Of a stretch of DNA of 64,000 nt, positions 8,963-17,248 are shown one piece after another. Source of the stretch: Tous-C4FEB sp044356555 (lineage in GTDB: Bacteria; Verrucomicrobiota; Verrucomicrobiia; Opitutales; Opitutaceae); NCBI GenBank assembly GCA_044356555.1, contig JBIKWB010000005.1, forward strand, positions 62,001 to 126,000, given 5' to 3'. Each line of letters starts with the position of its first letter. The first letter of the stretch is position 1. The position numbers and the translations under genes were made by a program. The notes beneath the pieces were generated by a model. That model was not told where the DNA came from. It saw nothing but the letters and a program-made list of their open reading frames with translations, and made no database searches.

Positions 8963-10156
8963 ATGAAATCTCCACGTTTGGTATTTTCCCTTGGCATCCT
9001 TTTTGCCTGCGTGCTGAGCGCTCAGGAGGAGCGTCAGGCCCCGCCGACCGAGATTCCCGATTTTTCCAATTTGGATGAGTTTATCTACGTGCCCAAATCG
9101 ACGATGCAATTTGGCGCCCGAAACATGAGCGGTCCGAAGACGTCGTTCTCCGGCAAAGGAAAATTGACCACTAATGCCCAGAGCGGGAGCGATATCCTTG
9201 GGGTGGAGCCGCGCACCTACCATGATGGCAGCGTGTCGATCGACGCCCGAACGACCGTCGTGGACAACGGTGATGGCACCACTTCAACCCTTTCGGCGCC
9301 CAATGACGGCAAGACCAATACGTGGAATTTCATTTCTGACAAACAGCTGACCGCCGACGGCTACATGCTCTTTCGCACCTATTCGGCGGACATCACCGAT
9401 ACCAGAATTCGAAGCCGAGATGCGGGGCGCACATCCGGCGTGGAGTTGGGGGTTGCCTATGACATGGGTAAACTGATGAACCGCTTTGATTGGAGTATCA
9501 TCGCCGCTGCGGGCGTGAACGATATCGCCTCGAGTCTGGAGGATGCGGTGGCGGCGCGACTCACAACCGTGACGGATACTTACAATTTGTTCGGGCGACT
9601 TCCGCCGGCAGCGCCTTATTCCGCACCGTCTTCGGTCACAACTTCGGTGGTCAACGCCGATGGCACGACGAGTTCTGACACGGCTGATACCACCACTTTG
9701 CTCGGCAATCGTCCGATCGATCGGAGCAAGGTTTTTGCGGACGATTCTTCAAGTGTCCGCAACCGTTGGAAACTCAAAGGGGCCTATTACACGGTGCGGG
9801 TCGGTCCTGCAGTTTCGTTTCAAATCACAACGCGGCTCAAAATCATGGCGAGCGCCGGATTGGCGGGTGTTTATGCCGGATCAACCTATTCGGTTAATGA
9901 GGCCTTTCAGCCCGAAACTGGCGCAGAGATCTCGGCCGATCTCGAAGATGAAACCACCAAGTTTCTTGTCGGTTATTTTGCTGACGCCAATCTGCAATTC
10001 GACGCCACCGAGCGCACGGGCTTTTACGTCGGAGCGGTCTATCAGGCGACCGGGAGCTACGATCAAGAAATCGCCACGGCCAACGCCAACTATGTCTCCA
10101 ATGTTGATCTTAACGGTCTTAACGGTTTCCGGGCAGGTTTGACTTACAAATTCTAA
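8963..10156 (+). CDS. Predicted outer-membrane beta-barrel protein
   Basis: A 397-residue exported protein. The ATG at 8963 is chosen because it gives a typical signal peptide (MKSPRLVFSLGILFACVLSA) and has AGGG upstream. After a roughly 100-residue periplasmic-like segment, alternating hydrophobic/polar strands dominate, and the chain ends GFRAGLTYKF with the terminal Phe typical of outer-membrane barrels. The middle contains Thr/Ser-rich loops. No porin or receptor family is recognised. It follows the coiled-coil gene by 132 bases on the same strand, so it may belong to the ParA cluster or have its own promoter. Confidence 0.75.
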   Translation: MKSPRLVFSLGILFACVLSAQEERQAPPTEIPDFSNLDEFIYVPKSTMQFGARNMSGPKTSFSGKGKLTTNAQSGSDILGVEPRTYHDGSVSIDARTTVVDNGDGTTSTLSAPNDGKTNTWNFISDKQLTADGYMLFRTYSADITDTRIRSRDAGRTSGVELGVAYDMGKLMNRFDWSIIAAAGVNDIASSLEDAVAARLTTVTDTYNLFGRLPPAAPYSAPSSVTTSVVNADGTTSSDTADTTTLLGNRPIDRSKVFADDSSSVRNRWKLKGAYYTVRVGPAVSFQITTRLKIMASAGLAGVYAGSTYSVNEAFQPETGAEISADLEDETTKFLVGYFADANLQFDATERTGFYVGAVYQATGSYDQEIATANANYVSNVDLNGLNGFRAGLTYKF

Positions 10157-10236
10157 GCGGAGCTTTCGAATAAGCGGGCGGGCTCTGGGGCCGTGGAGAA
10201 CGTAAGAAAAAAGCGCGAGGAATGAGGCTGCTGCTG

Positions 10237-11955
10237 TCAGCCTACCAAGTCCTTGAGCAACGCGCTGATGGGTCGAAGCCGATGGCTCGGGAAAAATGAG
10301 TTTAGGCGGGTGATGACCTGCTGAATGATGCCGTCAGGGCACGAGGCTCCACCGGTGATCAGGATTCTTCTCGGCGGGACAGCCGCCCTGTTTCGCTCGG
10401 CCAACTCATCCTCGGGCCACAGTTTTCGGGCCTCCGTGTGGCCTGCGCCGCCGCCGTAAACGTAGTGTTGGACTTCGGACCGTGACGTGATGTTTGACTC
10501 ACTCTGGATAAAAAACGACTTGGCTCCTAGACGTTCGTCGCAGAGCCGGTGGAGTTGGTAAGTGTTGGACGAATTTTTTCCACCAATCACGAAGGCTGCA
10601 TCGAGAGGCTCGGCCAAGGCCCGGCTGAGCGCATCTTGGTTCACCTGGGTTGCGTAACAGAGCGTGTCCCTCCGACTCGTTCCTCCCACCCGTGAATCGT
10701 CGCCGTATTTGGCGCGATAAACACTTCTTAGATGTTCGATGATGCCCAGAGTCTCGTTCATCAGGAGCGTAGTCTGGTTTACTACCGCGACACGCTCGAA
10801 GTGCTTTTCGACATCAAAGTCCGGTGTGTGTTTGCCCGCGAATCGGGTGTAAAACTCCGCCCGGACGGATGGGTCGTCGCTTGCAATGAGTGCGGCGAGT
10901 TGCCGCGTTTCGTCGATATTGCGCACGATCACAGCCGGGGCATATCGGCGGGTGTTTGAGAATGTCGCCTTGGTCTCCTCGTGTTCGCTCTTGCCGTGTA
11001 TGATTACGGTGTAGCCCTCCCGACCGTAGGCTCGTGCTGCTTTCCAAACCTTTTCCACCAGCATGCAGGTTGCGTCATATTTGCTAAACCCAAGGCCTCG
11101 GCGCACGAGGCGTCGCTTATCCTCATCGGTCGCGCCAAAAGCCGGGACGATAACGATGTCGTCGGGCGTAAGCGTGTCCCACAGGTCGGGCGAGCCCTCG
11201 GTTCCGTCGACGGTGTAGGCGTGGCCCTTGTCGGTTTGGAGATAGCGCAGGCCGCGTCGAAGCAGGTCCTCATTGACGAATGGATTGTGGATCAACTCGG
11301 ACAGCATGAAGACGCGCCGGCCGGGATTCTCCGCTAGGGTTTCATACGCGCGTTCGATTGCGTTTTTGACGCCTAGGCAAAATCCAAAGTGGCTCGGTAT
11401 GACGTAGTGGACCGCGCCAAAATCGAGGATCACCGGCGCGGTCGCCGTACGTTCGTGCTGTCGGGCCAGCGCCTTGATCGCGGCGCAGAGCTGTGACTGG
11501 TAAAGCGACTTCGCGGCCAAATCCTGTTCGTAAATGGCCATGTTCCGCTCCTGCGCGGGGCGAAATTTGTAAATGAAGTCGTTTTCGCCCAAGTGTAGGT
11601 AGGGAATATCGACCAAGTAAGGTTCAAGCTTCCCGAGCATCACGCTCAGGGAAGGCGCCAACGCCGCCGGGTTGCTTGAAAGAGAGTCGAGCGATTGAAA
11701 CGCGACCTCGCTGTCTGCCGGCGTGCCGTCGACGCGGGAGAAAAAGACCTGGTAGCTCCGACCGGCTGCATCCGCGGAGAAATATTCGGCGGCAGGGGTG
11801 TGAGTGGGGAACGATGACTCCAGTCGCGCATTAGCCATCGCCAGATCAGTTCCGGTGAAGGGTAAGCCGGCCTTCGAACCGAGCCGCCGCACGGCGAGCT
11901 GGTTGTTGCCATTGAACGCGAGAATTGCGACGAGCGTAGGTGAACCTGGATTCAT
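10237..11955 (-). CDS. ispH: IspH, plant/cyanobacterial type, with long N-terminal extension
   Basis: 4-Hydroxy-3-methylbut-2-enyl diphosphate reductase, the last step of the MEP isoprenoid pathway, using a [4Fe-4S] cluster. The 572-residue chain carries the cluster cysteines in GFCLGVKNA (Cys193), DATCMLVEK and GGASCPDGII. It also has the catalytic-pocket motifs IIHGKSEHEET, NQTTLLMNET and NSSNTYQL, which place it with the plant/cyanobacterial subtype rather than the E. coli type. Before Cys193 there are about 180 residues, far more than usual. This N-terminal part begins like a beta-rich domain and has no identified family. The start overlaps the preceding 85-residue gene by four bases (ATGA), so the two are translationally coupled. 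Confidence 0.92.
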   Translation of the reverse strand: MNPGSPTLVAILAFNGNNQLAVRRLGSKAGLPFTGTDLAMANARLESSFPTHTPAAEYFSADAAGRSYQVFFSRVDGTPADSEVAFQSLDSLSSNPAALAPSLSVMLGKLEPYLVDIPYLHLGENDFIYKFRPAQERNMAIYEQDLAAKSLYQSQLCAAIKALARQHERTATAPVILDFGAVHYVIPSHFGFCLGVKNAIERAYETLAENPGRRVFMLSELIHNPFVNEDLLRRGLRYLQTDKGHAYTVDGTEGSPDLWDTLTPDDIVIVPAFGATDEDKRRLVRRGLGFSKYDATCMLVEKVWKAARAYGREGYTVIIHGKSEHEETKATFSNTRRYAPAVIVRNIDETRQLAALIASDDPSVRAEFYTRFAGKHTPDFDVEKHFERVAVVNQTTLLMNETLGIIEHLRSVYRAKYGDDSRVGGTSRRDTLCYATQVNQDALSRALAEPLDAAFVIGGKNSSNTYQLHRLCDERLGAKSFFIQSESNITSRSEVQHYVYGGGAGHTEARKLWPEDELAERNRAAVPPRRILITGGASCPDGIIQQVITRLNSFFPSHRLRPISALLKDLVG

Positions 11956-12209
11956 GCGCGTGCTCCTTCGTCTGGCTCAGATTCTTCCTTAAACGGGTTT
12001 CCGACGTATTCGACGTCGAAGTGCTCAACTTCTTCGAGATGCGCCATCACGGCTCCGATCACGGCAAGGCGGGTCGTCGACGGCAGGTGAAAAAAATCAC
12101 TTTCCAGCCTATCGGCGATACGGGTGCGCGCCTCCTCCCGGTCTGTCGTGCCGTCCAAAAAATCGGAAAGCTCGTCCACAATCTCAGCAATGACTGGCTC
12201 AAGATTCAT
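11952..12209 (-). CDS. Small acidic protein coupled to ispH
   Basis: An 85-residue, strongly acidic, probably helical protein (for example EIVDELSDFLDGTTDREEARTR is spread over residues 9-30). It has no signal peptide, cysteine or known motif. Its stop overlaps the ispH start in an ATGA arrangement, which usually marks coupled translation of partner proteins. A role supporting this unusual IspH, for instance as an electron-transfer adaptor or stability factor, would be speculation. No family is recognised. Confidence 0.65.
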   Translation of the reverse strand: MNLEPVIAEIVDELSDFLDGTTDREEARTRIADRLESDFFHLPSTTRLAVIGAVMAHLEEVEHFDVEYVGNPFKEESEPDEGARA

Positions 12210-12272
12210 CGGTGCTAACGTGGGCCTCGTTCCAGCGCTGGCAAGGCTCTGGCGTAGCGGACGGTGCTCGGC

Positions 12273-12740
12273 TCAGTGGCGGATTCTGGAATCAAAATCG
12301 AAGGGCGCGACGTCGCCGATTTCGATTTTCCGGAAATCGGGATGATTTGGATTCAACAGATAGTTGAATTCGCCAAGGACAACCGCGCTCGGCACCCGCA
12401 GTGCGACGCTTCGGCCGGCCTTGGCCCATTCTGATCCGAACGCCTGCGTTTCCTGCCCGTAGGGCGTGGCTCGCCAGTTTTCCGGCACCCGCTTCGGGTG
12501 CTCGATCAGATCCGGCGGGATCGTGGCCGGTAGGATCGCCCAAGGCTGGGCGAAGAGCAGTCCCGGATCGCGGACGTTGACCAGCACTTCCAGGGCAGCC
12601 AGCGAGCGCGATTCGCTGCCGTAGGCAATCCTCAGTCCAACCGGACTCCACCGTCCGCCGAAAAGCCGTGAGCCCTCGCCGGAGAAAGCATCGGCGGCGT
12701 GTCGCTTTCGGCAAAGCCTCCAGACAGTGACCGCGCTCAC
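12273..12740 (-). CDS. RES-domain toxin (predicted NAD+-consuming)
   Basis: A 155-residue RES-domain protein. The opening WRLCRKRHAADAFSGEGS, then GGRWSPVGLRIAYGSES (Arg30, Tyr40), LAALEVL (Glu51) and the C-terminal NPNHPDF motif are characteristic. RES toxins such as ParT and MbcT bind NAD+ and use it up by ADP-ribosylation or phosphorolysis. It overlaps its antitoxin gene upstream by four bases (12737-12740), giving the usual antitoxin-first order. The full length and intact motifs suggest a functional toxin. Confidence 0.9.
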   Translation of the reverse strand: MSAVTVWRLCRKRHAADAFSGEGSRLFGGRWSPVGLRIAYGSESRSLAALEVLVNVRDPGLLFAQPWAILPATIPPDLIEHPKRVPENWRATPYGQETQAFGSEWAKAGRSVALRVPSAVVLGEFNYLLNPNHPDFRKIEIGDVAPFDFDSRIRH

Positions 12741-13153
12741 GTCACGATTCCGTGCTCGATCTGACCGATCAAGGTCTCAACCGCGCGGGCGCCCTGCTCC
12801 GTGCGGGCCAGATCAAGCGGTGTGCGTCGCCCGAGAGCCGGCAATTCCATGCTCAACCAGCGGCGGGTGTCATCATGGGTGCCGAATAATTGTTTTGCCG
12901 TATCGTAGAGCCGCATGACGCGCACCGCACGCTCGCCCTCGGGAATCTTGAGGCGGGCATGGGCTGCCACCCGGCGGGCGTAGGTGCGGGGGGGGATATG
13001 AATCAGTTTGGCCAACTCATCGGTGGTAAACCCGGCCTGTTTGCCAAACTCCATCACATCTTGGATGGGCAAACCTTCCTCGACGCGATCCGCCATGGCC
13101 GCGTGGTCGTTTAGGTGATCAGGGTCCATCTGAGCCGACTTGGCCTTTTTCAT
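12737..13153 (-). CDS. Xre/MbcA/ParS-type antitoxin of the RES toxin
   Basis: A 138-residue protein with an N-terminal Xre-like helix-turn-helix (TDELAKLIHIPPRTYARRV, about residues 43-63) and a C-terminal DUF2384 toxin-binding domain (VMRLYDTAKQLFGTHDDTRRWL... and the short motif LGRRTPLDLA). In this family the C-terminus plugs the NAD+ pocket of the RES toxin, and the HTH represses the operon. The first codon could instead be the Met nine codons in. An exact 9-bp inverted repeat 48 bases upstream (13201-13226) is a candidate operator. Confidence 0.9.
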   Translation of the reverse strand: MKKAKSAQMDPDHLNDHAAMADRVEEGLPIQDVMEFGKQAGFTTDELAKLIHIPPRTYARRVAAHARLKIPEGERAVRVMRLYDTAKQLFGTHDDTRRWLSMELPALGRRTPLDLARTEQGARAVETLIGQIEHGIVT

Positions 13154-13200
13154 GCCGCGAGAAACGCAGTCGTCCGCTCCACCCGCAAGTCAATTTTGCC

Positions 13201-13226
13201 AAATGGCAGCGGCCTGACTGCCATTT
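13201..13226. promoter_or_regulatory. Perfect 9-bp inverted repeat upstream of the toxin-antitoxin operon
   Basis: AAATGGCAG and CTGCCATTT are separated by eight bases. The site is 48 bases upstream of the antitoxin start and 10 bases downstream of the alaS stop. It could be the operator bound by the Xre antitoxin, or a terminator hairpin for alaS. It lacks a proper T-tract, which favours the operator reading. Confidence 0.5.
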
Positions 13227-13235
13227 GCCGAAGCA

Positions 13236-15932
13236 TCACGCGCTCATGATCTCGGCGAGTTTCCCGATGTCCTTGCCTCCGCCCATGGCGAAATCGGGCT
13301 TACCACCACCTTTGCCGCCAATCTGGGCGGTGATGGTCTGAACGATCTTGCCGGCGGCGTGGCCGGCTTTGATCGCGGCGGGCGAGCAGAACGCCACGAG
13401 GCTGGCCTTGTCGCCGTAGGTGGCGCCAAGTTGAACGACGCCTTCGCCGAGCAGGCCGAGGACTTGGGAGCCGAGCGACCGCAGGGCTTCCTGATCGTCG
13501 ACGGGCGCGACTGCAGAGACGTATTTGAGGCCTTCGCGCACGGTGGCCTTGGCGGCGAGCTCGGTGGCGAGGCCGGCGAGGGCTTTTTGTTGGAAAGACT
13601 TTAGCTGCTTCTCGAGTTCCTTTTGATGGGCGAGGAGGGCTTCGAGTTTTTTGGTGACGTCGGCGGTGCCGGCTCCGAGGTGGGCGTTGACGGCGGCGAG
13701 GGCGGCTTCCCGCGCGTTAATGAATTCGATGGCGGCCTGGCCGGCGACGGCTTCGATGCGGCGCGTGCCGGCGGCGACGGCCATCTCGGCGACGATCTTG
13801 ATGAGGCCGATTTCACCGGCGGTGCTGACGTGGGTGCCGCCGCAGAGTTCGCGGCTGTAGCCGCCGATGTCGACGACGCGGACGAACTTGCCGTATTTGT
13901 CGCCGAAGAAAGCGAGGGTGCCCTCGGGTTTCTGGTCGAACTCGGTTTCGTAGGTTTCGACTTTGGCGTTGTCGATGACCTTGGCGTTGACGAGCTGTTC
14001 GACCTCAAGGAGCTGGGCGTGGGTGACGGCTTCGAAATGGGAAAAATCGAAGCGCATGCGGTCGGGGGTCTTCGAGGTGCCGGCCTGGCGGACGTGGGTA
14101 CCGAGGACCTTGCGAAGCGCCCAATGGATCAAGTGCGCGGCGGAGTGCTGGCGGGAAATCGCGCGGCGACGGACGACGTCGACGGAGAGTTCGGCGCGGG
14201 AGTCGCGAGCAAGCTCGCTCCCGCAATCGGAGGCGACCTTGTGCAGGTGGCGGCCGGCTTTGTCCTTCACGCAATCGGTGATGTGGACCAGCTGGCCGTT
14301 GATCAGGGCGGTGCCGGTATCGCCGGCTTGGCCGCCCATCTCGGCGTAGAAGGGCGTCTGATCAAATATGAGAAACGTGTCCTTTTCGGCCGTGATGACG
14401 TCGATGAGTTGGGCGTGGGCAGTCAGTTGGTCGTAGCCGAGGAACTTGGTAGCCTGAAGATCAACACTGGTGTCGCCCTCGGTGGCGGCGACGACGATGA
14501 CTTTTTTGGTCGAGGCTTGGCCCCGTTTTCGCTGTTCCTCCATCAGGCGCTCAAACTCGGTGGCGTCCACTGCGAGTCCGCGCTCGGCAGCCAAAAGCTG
14601 CGTCATATCCAGAGGAAATCCGTAGGTATCGTAGAGCTCAAATGCGGTCGCTCCGGAGACTGCCCCAGCCCCGGCTGCCTTCGTGAAGATCTGTAGCCCC
14701 CGCTCCAGCGTGCGGCCAAAGCTCTCTTCCTCCGCGCGGATGACGCGGCGGATAATGTCCTGTTGAGCGACGAGCTCGGGGAACACGGGGCCGAGGGACT
14801 CGACGACGGGTGCGACGAGTTGTTCGAAGAAGCCGGTGGTGAGTCCGAGTTTCTTGCCGTAGAGAATCCCGCGGCGGAGGATGCGGCGGATGACGTAGTT
14901 GCGGCCGTCGTTGCCGGGCATGATGCCGTCGGCAATGGCGCAGCTGATTGTGCGCGCGTGGTCGGCGAGGACACGGAAGGCGATGTCGGTGTTCTCCTGC
15001 TCGGTGAGGCCTTCGCGTTTGGTGGGAACGGTGCGGGCGTAAGTCTTGCCCGAGAGCGCGGTGATCTTGGCGAAGAGCGGCGCGAAGACGTCCGCCTCGT
15101 AGTTGGAGGGCTCGGGGGTGAAATCGGTAAAACCCTTCGTCGAGGCGTGAATGCCGGCGACGCGTTCGAAGCCCATACCGGTGTCAACGTGCTTGGCGGC
15201 GAGCGGCGAGAAGGTGCCGTCGGCGTTGGCGTTGAATTGGATGAAGACGTGATTCCAGATCTCGATGCAGCGGGGGCTGGAGGAGTTAACGCCCTTGCGG
15301 CCTTCGACTTCGTCGTCGGAGGGGAGAAGGTTAAAATGGATCTCGGAGCACGGGCCGCAGGGGCCGGTGTCGCCCATCATCCAAAAATTATCCTTCTTGT
15401 TGCCGTGGACGATGTGGAGGGCCGGATCGAGGCCTTCTTTGCGGAAGATCTCGGCCCAGATATCGTAGGCCTCTTGGTCGAACTCGGCGGGATCGCCCTT
15501 GGCTTTGTTGGGCGAGTAGACGGTGGCGTAGAGGCGCTTCGCGGGAATGCCCCAGACCTTGGTGATGAGTTCCCAGCCCCAAGTGAGTGAGTCTTTCTTG
15601 AAGTAGTCGCCGAAGGACCAGTTGCCCAACATTTCGAAGAGCGTGTGGTGGTAGGTGTCGAAGCCGACGTCCTCGAGGTCGTTGTGTTTGCCGCCGGCGC
15701 GGATGCATTTCTGGGTGTCGGCGGCGCGGGTGTCTTTGGACGGTTTGACGCCGGCCCACTTGGATACGTCGGGGGCGCGATCACCGAGGAAGATGGGCAC
15801 GAACTGGTTCATGCCGGCGTTGGTGAAGAGCAGCCCGGGCGAGTCCGGCAGCAACGAGGCCGACGGGACGATCGTGTGGCCCTGCTTGGCAAAAAAATCG
15901 AGGAACGACTGGCGGATTTGCGCGGAGGTCAT
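13236..15932 (-). CDS. alaS: Alanyl-tRNA synthetase
   Basis: An 898-residue class II synthetase that charges tRNA-Ala. The start MTSAQIRQSFLDFF at 15932 matches the family N-terminus. Seen in order are motif 1 and 2 regions (FTNAGMNQFVPIFLG; DLEDVGFDTYHHTLFEMLGNWSFGDYF), the tRNA-binding domain, the editing domain with metal ligands HSAAHLIH and CGGTH, and the C-terminal C-Ala domain with a GGKGGGKPDFA tail. One oddity: the linker just before the editing domain reads DCGSELARDSRAEL and is encoded by a REP-like palindrome inserted in frame (see 14196). The gene is intact otherwise. Confidence 0.97.
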   Translation of the reverse strand: MTSAQIRQSFLDFFAKQGHTIVPSASLLPDSPGLLFTNAGMNQFVPIFLGDRAPDVSKWAGVKPSKDTRAADTQKCIRAGGKHNDLEDVGFDTYHHTLFEMLGNWSFGDYFKKDSLTWGWELITKVWGIPAKRLYATVYSPNKAKGDPAEFDQEAYDIWAEIFRKEGLDPALHIVHGNKKDNFWMMGDTGPCGPCSEIHFNLLPSDDEVEGRKGVNSSSPRCIEIWNHVFIQFNANADGTFSPLAAKHVDTGMGFERVAGIHASTKGFTDFTPEPSNYEADVFAPLFAKITALSGKTYARTVPTKREGLTEQENTDIAFRVLADHARTISCAIADGIMPGNDGRNYVIRRILRRGILYGKKLGLTTGFFEQLVAPVVESLGPVFPELVAQQDIIRRVIRAEEESFGRTLERGLQIFTKAAGAGAVSGATAFELYDTYGFPLDMTQLLAAERGLAVDATEFERLMEEQRKRGQASTKKVIVVAATEGDTSVDLQATKFLGYDQLTAHAQLIDVITAEKDTFLIFDQTPFYAEMGGQAGDTGTALINGQLVHITDCVKDKAGRHLHKVASDCGSELARDSRAELSVDVVRRRAISRQHSAAHLIHWALRKVLGTHVRQAGTSKTPDRMRFDFSHFEAVTHAQLLEVEQLVNAKVIDNAKVETYETEFDQKPEGTLAFFGDKYGKFVRVVDIGGYSRELCGGTHVSTAGEIGLIKIVAEMAVAAGTRRIEAVAGQAAIEFINAREAALAAVNAHLGAGTADVTKKLEALLAHQKELEKQLKSFQQKALAGLATELAAKATVREGLKYVSAVAPVDDQEALRSLGSQVLGLLGEGVVQLGATYGDKASLVAFCSPAAIKAGHAAGKIVQTITAQIGGKGGGKPDFAMGGGKDIGKLAEIMSA
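14196..14224. repeat. REP-like palindrome inside alaS
   Basis: GCGGGAG and CTCCCGC arms enclose GCGAG/CTCGC inner arms around a two-base AA loop, with a two-base TC bulge on one side. The layout closely resembles repetitive extragenic palindromes of Pseudomonas and other bacteria. Here it lies within alaS, keeps the frame and encodes GSELARDS in the linker before the editing domain. Confidence 0.6.
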
Positions 15933-15996
15933 GGAAGTAGGAAAGGGGCTGCAGGGAAACAATCGAGCAGGGTTGACGGGCTTCAGAGCTTCGAGA

Positions 15997-17097
15997 TCAG
16001 AGATTCGCGATGATCGCGTCGGTCATAGCCTTGGTGCCGACCGAAGGTTTGCCGAAGGCGATGTCGCCGGTGCGCGTGCCGCCGGTGACGGCTTTCTTGA
16101 CGGCAGCCTCGATGCGTTGGGCGGTCGTCTCCATGGCGAAACTATAGCGAAGCATCTGCGCGACAGAGAGGATCTGCGCGCAGGGATTGGCGATGCCTTT
16201 GCCCGCGATATCGGGCGCGGTGCCGCCGGCGGGCTCGTAGAGACCAAAGGGATGGCCGAGAGAGTTTTTGCCCGTGCCGAGCGACGCCGAGGACAACATA
16301 CCGAGGGAGCCGCAGATGACGGCCATCTCGTCGGAGAGGATGTCGCCAAACATGTTTTCGGTGACGAAGACGTCGAACTGGTTGGGGTCGCGCGCGAGCT
16401 GCATGGCGGCGTTGTCGACATACATGTGACTGAGCGCGAGGTCGGGCGCGTGGGCGGCGCAATACTCGGTGACGGTTTTCCGCCAGAGCACGGAGGTCTC
16501 AAGGACGTTGGCCTTGTCGACGGAGCAGAGCTTCTTCTTGCGCGCGCGCGCGGCGGTGATGGCGACTTGGAGGATGCGTTCGATCTCGGATTTTTTGTAG
16601 ACCATCGTGTCGACGGCCTGAATGTCGCCATCGGCGAGCGTGGTCGTCTGCTTCGGCAGGCCGAAGTAGAGGCCGCCGGTGAGTTCGCGGATGCAGACGA
16701 TGTCGATGCCGTCGGGGATGCGCTCGGTCTTCAGCGGGGAAGCGTCGGTGAGCTCACGGTAAAGCAGGCCGGGACGGAGGTTGGCGAAGAGGGTGAAATG
16801 CTTGCGCAGCGGAAGAAGAGCGGCGCGCTCGGGCTGTTCCTTGGGCGGAAGCTTTTCCCATTTCGGGCCGCCGACGGAGCCGAAGAGAATGGCGTCGGAC
16901 TCGGCGCAGAGTTTGAGCGTGGAGTCGGGGAGGGCCTTGCCGTGGTTGTCGATGCCCGCGCCGCCGACGTCGGCGGTGGTGTAGGCGAGGGTGAGGTGCT
17001 CCTGTTTGGCGACGTGTTCGAACACGCGCAGGGCCTCGGTCATGACCTCGGGTCCGATGTAGTCACCTGGTAAGACGGCAAACTTGAGAGTAGGCAT
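15997..17097 (-). CDS. leuB: 3-Isopropylmalate dehydrogenase
   Basis: A 366-residue NAD-dependent dehydrogenase of leucine biosynthesis. It oxidises 3-isopropylmalate to 2-isopropyl-3-oxobutanoate, which loses CO2. The start MPTLKFAVLPGDYIGPEVM at 17097 matches the family. The frame stays open far upstream but that extension overlaps the divergent transporter and is not protein-like. Signature regions seen are GSVGGPKW, the substrate-binding LRKHFTLFANLRP, IRELTGGLYFG, and the NAD site FVTENMFGDILSDE followed by EPAGGTAPDIAGKGIANP. The other leu genes are not in the window. It lies 64 bases downstream of the alaS start on the same strand. Confidence 0.96.
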   Translation of the reverse strand: MPTLKFAVLPGDYIGPEVMTEALRVFEHVAKQEHLTLAYTTADVGGAGIDNHGKALPDSTLKLCAESDAILFGSVGGPKWEKLPPKEQPERAALLPLRKHFTLFANLRPGLLYRELTDASPLKTERIPDGIDIVCIRELTGGLYFGLPKQTTTLADGDIQAVDTMVYKKSEIERILQVAITAARARKKKLCSVDKANVLETSVLWRKTVTEYCAAHAPDLALSHMYVDNAAMQLARDPNQFDVFVTENMFGDILSDEMAVICGSLGMLSSASLGTGKNSLGHPFGLYEPAGGTAPDIAGKGIANPCAQILSVAQMLRYSFAMETTAQRIEAAVKKAVTGGTRTGDIAFGKPSVGTKAMTDAIIANL

Positions 17098-17248
17098 AAG
17101 AATCTTAAAACGTGACAAACGCCGATGCGGCGAGGCAAGCCGCCAATACGCGTCTCCGTTCCGCGTCGCTCCGCAAATGGAGCTTCCAGCGCCGTGGGAG
17201 TTTGTCCGATGATCGCGCCGGGCTGTTGCCTCACCCCCCTGCTTATCG

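Noticed and set aside
10205..10243. Possible terminator after ispH
   Set aside because: AGGCTG/CAGCCT forms a short stem but the T-rich run is about 12 bases away, so it is not a standard terminator.
13623..14696. Long open frame on the plus strand antisense to alaS
   Set aside because: It is Gly/Asp/Val-rich with repetitive composition and matches no fold; it mirrors the codon bias of alaS, whose protein is clearly real.
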